Part shown: piece after piece, positions 15,178 through 20,661 of the stretch
Position numbering within the stretch: the first letter of the stretch is position 1
How the letters are laid out: each line of letters starts with the position of its first letter
Source: an uncultured Flavobacterium sp.
GTDB taxonomy: Bacteria; Bacteroidota; Bacteroidia; Flavobacteriales; Flavobacteriaceae
Assembly (NCBI RefSeq): GCF_946482535.1
Contig: NZ_CAMLRU010000023.1
Span: 1 to 20,661, forward strand
Direction of reading: 5' to 3'
Length of the DNA stretch: 20,661 bases
Position numbers and translations under genes: made by a program
Notes under the pieces: model-generated
The model's database searches: none
What the model was told of the DNA's origin: nothing
Seen by the model: only the letters and a program-made list of their open reading frames with translations

Positions 15178-15993
15178 TTAAACCGCTACGTCGTATTCTC
15201 TTAACGCATTGTTTAGAGAAGTTTTTAAATCGGTTGAAGGTTTGCGGGTTCCGATAATCAATGCGCAAGGCACTTGGTAATCACCGGCTGCAAACGATTT
15301 GGTGTAACTTCCCGGAATCACCACGGAACGTTCCGGAACAAATCCTTTGTATTCTTTAGGTTCAGCACCGGTAACATCGATGATTTTTGTAGAGGCTGTC
15401 AAACAAACATTGGCACCAAGTACTGCTTCTTTGCCCACATGAACGCCTTCTACTACGATACAACGGGAACCAATAAAAGCACCATCTTCAATAATAACCG
15501 GAGCAGCTTGCAAAGGTTCTAAAACACCACCAATACCAACGCCGCCGGAAAGGTGAACATCTTTACCAATTTGGGCACAACTACCAACAGTTGCCCAAGT
15601 ATCTACCATAGTTCCTTCATCAACATAAGCACCGATATTGACATAACTAGGCATCAAGATTACACCTTTAGAAATGTAGGCACCATAACGAGCTGTTGCT
15701 GGTGGTACCACACGAATTCCTTTTTCAGCATAACCGGTTTTCAATAGCATTTTGTCGTGGTATTCAAAAATTCCGGCTTCCCAAGTTTCCATTTTTTGGA
15801 TGGGAAAATACATCACTACGGCTTTCTTTACCCATTCGTTTACTTGCCAACCGTTAGCCGTAGGTTCTGCAACACGCAAAGTTCCCGAGTCTAATAAAGC
15901 TATGACTTCTCTTATGGCATTAGTTGTAGTTTCTTCTTGCAGTAAAGCACGGTTATCCCAAGCTTTTTCAATAGTATTTTGTAGTGTTGACAT
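15178..15993 (-). CDS. dapD: 2,3,4,5-tetrahydropyridine-2,6-dicarboxylate N-succinyltransferase
   Basis: The 271-residue protein is DapD, which transfers succinyl from succinyl-CoA to tetrahydrodipicolinate in the diaminopimelate branch that feeds lysine and peptidoglycan. A helical N-terminal part (residues 1-100, with GWQVNEWVKKAV) precedes a left-handed beta-helix of hexapeptide repeats (about 105-230), including YVNIGAYVDEGTMVDTWATV, GGVGIGGVLEPLQAAPVIIE and GAFIGSRCIVVEG. These segments are strongly conserved in DapD. The C-terminal CALIIGTRKPSTDLKTSLN is also typical. No other dap gene is nearby. It has the clearest promoter in the window directly upstream. Confidence 0.97.
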   Translation of the reverse strand: MSTLQNTIEKAWDNRALLQEETTTNAIREVIALLDSGTLRVAEPTANGWQVNEWVKKAVVMYFPIQKMETWEAGIFEYHDKMLLKTGYAEKGIRVVPPATARYGAYISKGVILMPSYVNIGAYVDEGTMVDTWATVGSCAQIGKDVHLSGGVGIGGVLEPLQAAPVIIEDGAFIGSRCIVVEGVHVGKEAVLGANVCLTASTKIIDVTGAEPKEYKGFVPERSVVIPGSYTKSFAAGDYQVPCALIIGTRKPSTDLKTSLNNALREYDVAV

Positions 15994-16009
15994 TTGTTTT
16001 GATTTTTAG

Positions 16010-16039
16010 CAAAGATAGTTTCATTTTGGAAAGTAGCAA
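16010..16039 (-). promoter_or_regulatory. Bacteroidota-type promoter for dapD
   Basis: On the minus strand a TTG (16037-16039), part of a TTTG, is followed by exactly 19 nt and then TATCTTTG (16010-16017). This fits both boxes and the spacing of the primary-sigma promoter known in Flavobacterium and Bacteroides. The -7 box ends 16 nt before the dapD start codon, so the leader would be about 10 nt. Confidence 0.75.
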
Positions 16040-16106
16040 AGCATTTATTTATCGGGATACTGTATCAAAAAAATGTTAAATTCCAACCAGTAGTTGGTAG
16101 AATAAG

Positions 16107-16114
16107 TAAGTTTG
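16107..16114 (+). promoter_or_regulatory. Candidate -7 box for the NlpE-META lipoprotein gene
   Basis: TAAGTTTG matches TAnnTTTG and lies 34 nt before the ATG at 16149. No TTG lies at the right distance. The upstream CCAAC/GTTGG inverted repeat (16083-16097) could be an operator but is short. Confidence 0.4.
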
Positions 16115-16148
16115 TCTTGACCAATTTAACTTTCTGAATCTCTAACTT

Positions 16149-17057
16149 ATGAAAGCAAAACTTTTAATATTCAGTTTGTCTTCCTGTTTTTTTATCAGTT
16201 GCCAAAAGCAAGCCGAAAGCAAACCAACTGCCCAAGATTCTATCGCTAAAGTTGATTCTGTGAATAACATTGCGGCCCATCATGCTAAAAATTCTCTCGA
16301 TTACATCGGAACTTACAAAGGGATTTTACCTTGTGCCGATTGTGAAGGTTTGGAAACTGTGATTTGTATCAATGAAAATGATACCTATAAGATAAAAACA
16401 AAATACCAAGGCAAAGGCGAAAAAGTATTTGAACAAAAAGGCAACTTTTCTTGGAACAAAGAGGGAAATACGATCGTGTTAGAAGGTATTGAAAATGGTC
16501 CGAATCAATATTTTGTTGGCGAAAATACGCTGACACAATTAGATTTGTCGGGCAAAAGAATTACGGGTGATTTAGCTTCAGCCTATGTTTTGGCCAAACA
16601 GCCAACGCAAAACTCGGAAATTGAAACCGCACCCGAAGAGAAAAAGACCGTAGATTTAAACAATAGAATTGAAGCCAAAACAGAAATCAAAAAAGTAAAT
16701 CCGGCAATAGGCAAAGCGACTTTGGCGGAAACCAAATGGAAATTGATTACCCTAAACGGAAAAGTTGTCAACCAAAAAGGCAAGAAAGATTATTTTCTGA
16801 AGCTGAATTCCAAAGACGGCAGATTCAGTGCTTATGCCGGCTGTAATTCGATAGCGGGAAGTTATGTGATGCCTTCGGCTTATGGTTTGACCTTTTCAAA
16901 TATGGCTATGACCAGAATGGCTTGTCCGGAAATGGATTTGGAAACGCGTTTTTCAAAAATATTGGAGCTAACAGAACGGTATACGATTAAGGATAATATT
17001 CTTAAGCTTCACCAAGGGAAAAAGGAAGTTTTGGCTACCTTTGAACCCATAAAATAA
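16149..17057 (+). CDS. Lipoprotein with NlpE-like and META (HslJ-like) domains
   Basis: The 302-residue protein starts with a lipoprotein signal ending in FISC, with Cys18 as the lipidated residue. The first domain (about 50-155) is NlpE-like: YIGTYKGILPCADCEGLETV carries the CxxC pair 62/65, followed by beta-strands and GNTIVLEGIENGPNQYFVGE. A charged linker (about 155-190, rich in K and E) joins it to a META/DUF306 domain (about 192-302), with TKWKLITLNGKV, FSAYAGCNSIAGSYVM and MTRMACPEMDLETRF. NlpE proteins sense envelope or surface stress in enterobacteria, and META domains occur in HslJ-type envelope proteins. The likely place is the outer membrane or periplasm. The gene ends 6 nt before ruvX, so they share a transcript without an obvious functional link. 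Confidence 0.9.
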   Translation: MKAKLLIFSLSSCFFISCQKQAESKPTAQDSIAKVDSVNNIAAHHAKNSLDYIGTYKGILPCADCEGLETVICINENDTYKIKTKYQGKGEKVFEQKGNFSWNKEGNTIVLEGIENGPNQYFVGENTLTQLDLSGKRITGDLASAYVLAKQPTQNSEIETAPEEKKTVDLNNRIEAKTEIKKVNPAIGKATLAETKWKLITLNGKVVNQKGKKDYFLKLNSKDGRFSAYAGCNSIAGSYVMPSAYGLTFSNMAMTRMACPEMDLETRFSKILELTERYTIKDNILKLHQGKKEVLATFEPIK

Positions 17058-17063
17058 TTTCAA

Positions 17064-17480
17064 ATGCCAAGAATTCTCGCCATCGACTATGGAAAAAAAC
17101 GCACCGGAATTGCCGTAACCGATGAATTGCAAATCATTGCTTCGGGATTAACGACTATTCCGTCTGAGACTGCAATACCTTTTTTAAAAGATTATTTTGC
17201 CAAAGAAAAGGTAGCGAAAGTATTGATAGGTGAACCTAAGCAAATGAACGGTCAACCTTCGGAAAGTACTCCGATTATAGAAAAGTTTGTGGCCAATTTT
17301 GTGACTACTTTTCCCGATATGAAAATCGAAAGAGTTGATGAACGGTTTACCTCAAAGATGGCTTTTCAAACGATGATAGACAGTGGTTTGTCTAAAAAGC
17401 AAAGACAAAACAAAGGTTTGGTCGATGAAATTGCCGCCACAATCCTGCTGCAAGATTATCTCACCCGAAAAATGATTTAA
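17064..17480 (+). CDS. ruvX: Putative pre-16S rRNA nuclease / Holliday junction resolvase RuvX (YqgF)
   Basis: The 138-residue RNase H-fold protein has ILAIDYGKKRTGIAVTD with catalytic Asp8, then VLIGEPKQMNGQPSE, VDERFTS with Glu93, and GLVDEIAATILLQDYL with Asp121. These are the four blocks of the YqgF/RuvX family, and the length is normal. In Escherichia coli the protein matures the 5' end of 16S rRNA, and it has also been described as a Holliday junction resolvase. The start follows the lipoprotein gene by 6 nt. The peptide deformylase gene follows after 87 nt with its own promoter-like box. Confidence 0.95.
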   Translation: MPRILAIDYGKKRTGIAVTDELQIIASGLTTIPSETAIPFLKDYFAKEKVAKVLIGEPKQMNGQPSESTPIIEKFVANFVTTFPDMKIERVDERFTSKMAFQTMIDSGLSKKQRQNKGLVDEIAATILLQDYLTRKMI

Positions 17481-17486
17481 TTTGTT

Positions 17487-17494
17487 TACTTTTG
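17487..17494 (+). promoter_or_regulatory. Candidate -7 box for def
   Basis: TACTTTTG matches TAnnTTTG just after the ruvX stop and 73 nt before the def start. There is no TTG at the right spacing, so the evidence is one box only. The rest of the leader is a degenerate AAATCTAAA-type repeat. Confidence 0.4.
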
Positions 17495-17567
17495 CTGCGT
17501 TAAAATTAGAAGGAAGAATTCAGGCTTTTAAAAATCTAAATTCTCAAATCATAAATCTAAAATTAAA

Positions 17568-18155
17568 ATGATTATTCCTATTTACGGATACGGTGAACCG
17601 GTTCTGAGAAAAGTCGGAGAAGAAATCGCTCCCGATTATCCGAATTTAAAAGAAGTTATCGCCAACATGTATGATACCATGTACAATGCTTATGGTGTTG
17701 GTTTGGCTGCGCCACAAGTTGGCTTGGCTATTAGATTGTTTGTAATCGATACCGAACCCTTTAGTGACAGTGATGATTTATCAAAAGAAGAACAAGCCCA
17801 ATTGAAAGGTTTTAAAAGAACCTTTATCAATGCCAAAATGTTGAAAGAAGAAGGTGAAGAATGGGGTTTCAACGAAGGTTGTTTGAGTATTCCTGATGTG
17901 AGAGAAGATGTATACCGTCACGAAAGAATCACGATTGAATACTGCGATGAAGATTTCAATAAAAAAACAGAAGTGTTTGACGGATTGATTGCTCGTGTTA
18001 TCCAACACGAATACGACCACATCGAAGGCATTTTGTTTACGGATAAAATTTCGACCTTGAAAAAAACACTCATCAAGAAGAAATTACAAAACATTATGGA
18101 TGGCAAAGCTTTTCCTGATTACCGAATGAAATTTGCCAATAAAAAAGGAAGATAG
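17568..18155 (+). CDS. def: Peptide deformylase
   Basis: The 195-residue enzyme removes the formyl group from the initiator methionine of new proteins. All three metal-site motifs are intact: GVGLAAPQ at 43-50, EGCLS with Cys105, and QHEYDH with His147, Glu148 and His151. The insertion SDSDDLSKEEQAQLKGF between motifs 1 and 2 is common in Bacteroidota deformylases. The usual operon partner fmt is not in the window. Instead def lies between ruvX and a DUF5606 gene. A long inverted repeat follows the stop codon. Confidence 0.97.
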   Translation: MIIPIYGYGEPVLRKVGEEIAPDYPNLKEVIANMYDTMYNAYGVGLAAPQVGLAIRLFVIDTEPFSDSDDLSKEEQAQLKGFKRTFINAKMLKEEGEEWGFNEGCLSIPDVREDVYRHERITIEYCDEDFNKKTEVFDGLIARVIQHEYDHIEGILFTDKISTLKKTLIKKKLQNIMDGKAFPDYRMKFANKKGR

Positions 18156-18166
18156 TTTTTTAAATT

Positions 18167-18291
18167 CCAAAATTTAAATTCCAAATTCCAAGAAAGAGAC
18201 AAATTTCAAAAGATTAAATTTTTCATTTTGAGTGTTTTATTCAGTCTGAAATGTTAAATAAATAGTTGGAATTTGGAATTTAAAAATTTGG
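18167..18291. repeat. 7-nt-period repeat with long inverted arms
   Basis: The left arm (18167-18191) contains AAATTCC-type 7-nt units, and the right arm (18266-18291) is its reverse complement with one extra base. The outer 18 bases of the stem match perfectly. The arms enclose about 74 nt of AT-rich sequence. The element fills most of the 179-nt spacer between def and the DUF5606 gene. No T-run directly follows the right arm, but it could still end def transcription or stabilise its mRNA. Confidence 0.75.
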
Positions 18292-18304
18292 ATTTTTATT
18301 TATT

Positions 18305-18312
18305 TATATTTG
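18305..18312 (+). promoter_or_regulatory. Candidate -7 box for the DUF5606 gene
   Basis: TATATTTG matches TAnnTTTG and lies 22 nt before the ATG at 18335. A TTTG lies only 14 nt upstream of it, shorter than the usual spacing, so the -33 element is uncertain. Confidence 0.45.
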
Positions 18313-18334
18313 TGCCCTAAATTAAATTAAGACA

Positions 18335-18814
18335 ATGAACGTAGAAAAAATATTAGCTATTGCCGGAAAACCGGGTTTATTCGAATTGAAATTGCAAACT
18401 CGTTCCGGGTTTTTAGCAGAATCACTTTTGGACGGAAAAAGAATTACTGTAGGAATGAGAAGCAATGTAAGCTTGCTTTCAGAAATTTCAATGTACACCT
18501 ACAGCGAGGAAAAACCGTTAGCCGATATCATGAGAGCTATTGCGGTTAAAGAAAATGAAGGTCCGGCCATTTCTCACAAAGAAGACAATGCAAAGTTAAT
18601 CGCCTATTTCAAAGAAATCCTTCCGGATTATGATGAGGACAGAGTATATGCTTCAGATATCAAAAAAGTATTGAATTGGTATAATATTCTTCAGGCTAAA
18701 GGTTTAGTTTCTAAAGAAGAGCCAAAAATTGACAATGCAGAAGCTATCAAAGAAGAAGTAGTAGAAGAAGTAAAGGCTAAAAAAGCTCCTAAAAAAACCA
18801 AAAAAGAAGAATAG
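18335..18814 (+). CDS. DUF5606 family protein of unknown function
   Basis: The 159-residue protein opens with VEKILAIAGKPGLFELK, a stretch I recognise as the conserved start of the DUF5606 family in Bacteroidota. The folded part spans about residues 1-130 and includes ITVGMRSNVSLLSEISMYTY and the helix DIKKVLNWYNILQAKGLV. The tail from about 130 is low complexity with many lysines, alanines and glutamates. There is no signal peptide or membrane segment, so it is cytoplasmic. It lies between def and mazG, in a setting of housekeeping genes that I believe is common in flavobacteria. No enzyme motif is visible and I do not assign a function. Confidence 0.88.
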   Translation: MNVEKILAIAGKPGLFELKLQTRSGFLAESLLDGKRITVGMRSNVSLLSEISMYTYSEEKPLADIMRAIAVKENEGPAISHKEDNAKLIAYFKEILPDYDEDRVYASDIKKVLNWYNILQAKGLVSKEEPKIDNAEAIKEEVVEEVKAKKAPKKTKKEE

Positions 18815-18836
18815 TTAATTACTTCTTTATAAATAC

Positions 18837-18871
18837 AATCCTATTGTTGAATTTCAATGATAGGATTTTTT
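18837..18871 (+). terminator. Intrinsic terminator after the DUF5606 gene
   Basis: AATCCTAT (18837-18844) pairs with ATAGGATT (18860-18867). Two G-T pairs and TTGA/TCAA extend the stem to about 14 bp around a 3-nt loop, and a T-run follows (18866-18871). It lies 22 nt after the stop codon, so the DUF5606 gene and mazG are likely separate transcription units. Confidence 0.88.
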
Positions 18872-18949
18872 ATTTTTACAGTATAGGCAATAGGTAAAAA
18901 GTCTTGAAGAACAACTTGAAACTTTAAACCTGAAACAAAAAAAACAAAA

Positions 18950-19723
18950 ATGAACACCCGCCAACAACAACTAGACGCATTCAATCGATTACTCAATATT
19001 ATGGATGACTTGCGGGAAAAATGTCCGTGGGATAAAAAACAAACGCTCGAAAGCCTTCGTCATTTGACCATTGAGGAAACCTATGAATTGGGAGACGCCA
19101 TATTGGATAACGACCTGCAAGAGATTAAAAAAGAGTTAGGTGATTTGTTATTGCACATAGTGTTTTATGCCAAAATAGGAAGTGAAACCAACGATTTTGA
19201 TATAGCCGATGTAGCCAATAGTATTTGTGACAAATTAATCGATCGTCACCCGCATATTTATGGCGATGTGGTCGTGGCTGATGAAGAAGAAGTCAAGCAA
19301 AATTGGGAAAAACTCAAACTCAAAGAAGGCAAAAAATCAGTACTGGAAGGTGTGCCGAAAAGCTTACCGGCTTTGGTCAAAGCCAGTAGAATTCAGGATA
19401 AGGTAAAAGGCGTAGGTTTCGATTGGGAAGAACCACATCAGGTTTGGGACAAAGTGCAAGAAGAATTACAAGAACTTCAAGAAGAAGTCAAAGCCGGCAA
19501 TCAAGACAAAATTGAAGCCGAATTCGGAGACGTTTTATTCTCCATGATTAACTACGCAAGATTCCTAAAAGTCAATCCCGAAGACGCTTTGGAACGTACC
19601 AATAAAAAATTCATGAAAAGATTCATGTATTTGGAAAGCAAAGCTACCGAGTTGGGTAAGCCTTTGGCAGATATGACATTGGCAGAAATGGATATTTTTT
19701 GGGAAGAGGCGAAGAAATTATAG
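18950..19723 (+). CDS. mazG: Nucleoside triphosphate pyrophosphohydrolase MazG
   Basis: The 257-residue protein has two MazG-type all-alpha modules. The N-terminal one includes LREKCPWDKKQT and the metal-binding pattern EETYEL ... EIKKELGDLLLH (about 44-66). The C-terminal one has EELQELQEEVKAG and EAEFGDVLFSMINYARFL (about 160-206), followed by NPEDALERTNKKFMKRF. This is the full-length form that hydrolyses nucleoside triphosphates to monophosphate and pyrophosphate, which cleans damaged nucleotides and affects stress responses. It has its own transcription unit after a terminator. The leader carries AACTTGAAAC-like repeat words but no clear promoter box. Confidence 0.96.
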   Translation: MNTRQQQLDAFNRLLNIMDDLREKCPWDKKQTLESLRHLTIEETYELGDAILDNDLQEIKKELGDLLLHIVFYAKIGSETNDFDIADVANSICDKLIDRHPHIYGDVVVADEEEVKQNWEKLKLKEGKKSVLEGVPKSLPALVKASRIQDKVKGVGFDWEEPHQVWDKVQEELQELQEEVKAGNQDKIEAEFGDVLFSMINYARFLKVNPEDALERTNKKFMKRFMYLESKATELGKPLADMTLAEMDIFWEEAKKL

Positions 19724-19736
19724 TGAGTAGATTTTG

Positions 19737-19812
19737 CTTCTAACATCTCATTTTAAACATTCAGCCACTAATATTTAACGTCTGACCTTTACTTTTAACA
19801 TCCAATATCTTT
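19737..19812. repeat. Degenerate TTTTAACATC-type spacer repeat
   Basis: The spacer between mazG and the permease gene holds several imperfect copies of one word: TTCTAACATCTCA, TTTTAAACATTCA, ATTTAACGTCTGA and TTTTAACATCCAA. No inverted arm is evident. The role is unknown. Confidence 0.5.
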
Positions 19813-19817
19813 TTAAC

Positions 19818-19825
19818 TATATTTG
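19818..19825 (+). promoter_or_regulatory. Candidate -7 box for the permease gene
   Basis: TATATTTG matches TAnnTTTG and lies 26 nt upstream of the ATG at 19852. There is no good TTG at the -33 position. Confidence 0.45.
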
Positions 19826-19851
19826 ACAAAACTAACCACTAAACCAACATT

Positions 19852-20661
19852 ATGACAGAACAAAAACACGAATTAAAACGCTCTCTCGGGCTTATTGACG
19901 CCACCAGTATAGTTGCCGGTTCCATGATAGGATCCGGTATTTTTGTAGTTACCGTTTACATGGCACGCGATTTAGGTTCCGCCGCCTGGATATTAATTAC
20001 TTGGTTAATTACCGGATTGTTGACCATGTCGGCTGCGCTGAGTTATGGCGAATTGGCGGGAATGATGCCAACCGCCGGAGGACAATTTGTTTACATCCAA
20101 AGAGCTTACGGCAAATTGGCTTCTTTTCTTTACGGCTGGACGGTTTTTACCGTAATTCAAACCGGTGTTATTGCTGCGGTGGCTGTAACTTTTGCCAATT
20201 ATACGGCCGTCTTTTTTCCCGTTTTGCAAGAAGAAATATTTCGCGTGGGCGAAAGTTTTGTTTTTAAAAATAGCCAAGTTTTAGCCATGTTGAGTGTAGT
20301 ATTGCTGACCTATATCAACACCAAAGGCGTTAAAAACGGGAAAGTCATTCAACTGGTATTTACCTCTGCCAAACTAATCGCGCTATTTGCTTTAATCGGT
20401 TTCGGATTGTACATAGGTTTCAGTACCGATACTTTTTTGAATAATTTCAACAATACTTGGGAAGCCAGTAAAACTGTTTTTGATGAAACGACCAAAACGG
20501 TAACGGTGACAAAGCTTACCGGAATTGCTTTGGTTGGTGCGATAGGAGCAACCATCATTAACTCTTTATTTTCGAGTGATGCTTGGAACAATGTGACTTT
20601 TATAGCCGGAGAGATTAAGATCCGAAGAAAAATATTCCCAGAAGTTTATTTTTAGGAACCT
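19852..20661 (+). pseudogene. APC-family amino acid permease, frameshifted and cut by the window end
   Basis: The product resembles inner-membrane amino acid permeases of the APC superfamily (LAT/serine-threonine exchanger-like). LGLIDATSIVAGSMIGSGIFVV (split here by the TM1 unwound glycines) is followed by ELAGMMPTAGGQFVYIQRAYG, several membrane helices and SSDAWNNVTFIAGEIK. After Lys256 (codon 20617-20619) the frame reads IRRKIFPEVYF and stops at 20655. Shifting by one base from 20622 gives PKKNIPRSLFLGT up to the window end, exactly what the family has after AGEIKN. One base, probably an A, therefore seems to be missing near 20620. Family members have roughly 430-500 residues, so the remaining helices lie beyond the window. 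It may be a true recent pseudogene or a sequencing error. Confidence 0.8.

Noticed and set aside
18167..18291. Possible insertion-sequence remnant or MITE
   Set aside because: The inverted arms are periodic simple repeats, the enclosed 74 nt are plain AT-rich sequence, and no target-site duplication is evident.

Overview
The window looks like ordinary chromosomal DNA of a Flavobacterium-like member of the Bacteroidota. Supporting signs are AT-rich sequence, start codons with little or no Shine-Dalgarno sequence, -7 boxes of the TAnnTTTG type, a LytS/LytTR pair with 2TM-domain proteins, and a ruvX-def-DUF5606-mazG gene order. I see no tRNA, rRNA, CRISPR array, insertion sequence, integrase or phage gene. 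Every spacer is shorter than 200 bases.

Left part (1-4803, + strand): a secreted helical-repeat-like protein, a LytS-type sensor kinase with a 2TM domain fused to its C-terminus, two free-standing 2TM-domain proteins, a LytTR response regulator, a TlpA-like thioredoxin and a peroxiredoxin-like protein. A clear hairpin terminator closes the block. The kinase, 2TM proteins and regulator look like one signalling module: a membrane sensor signalling to a DNA-binding LytTR regulator, with small membrane proteins as possible accessory subunits.

Middle part (4802-11346, - strand): a CDP-alcohol phosphatidyltransferase, heme A synthase (ctaA), CCA-adding tRNA nucleotidyltransferase, a TsaC-type threonylcarbamoyl-AMP synthase, a CDP-glycerol glycerophosphotransferase-family protein, a LicC-like nucleotidyltransferase and a rhamnosyltransferase-like protein. 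The last three are packed with 1-3 nt spacing or overlap. They suggest phosphopolyol or phosphoalcohol decoration of a surface glycan, next to housekeeping genes.

Surface-glycan part continued (11487-15137): two paralogous GT2 glycosyltransferases and a UDP-glucuronate-epimerase-like protein on the + strand, then a GT9 heptosyltransferase-like gene on the - strand that overlaps the epimerase tail to tail. With the preceding genes this forms a lipopolysaccharide or outer-surface glycan locus.

Right part (15178-20661): dapD (lysine/peptidoglycan precursor) with the best promoter in the window, then on the + strand an NlpE-META lipoprotein, ruvX, def, a DUF5606 protein, mazG and an APC-family amino acid permease. 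The permease reading frame is broken by an apparent one-base deletion near 20620, and the gene runs off the window.

The most unusual non-coding signal is in the spacers. Several consist of short-period (about 7-9 nt) degenerate tandem words, and three of them fold back as long inverted repeats (2755-2813, 8140-8195, 18167-18291). Each spacer uses a different word. No strongly novel protein system stands out. The kinase/2TM array and the phosphoalcohol gene pair are the best candidates for functional surprise.
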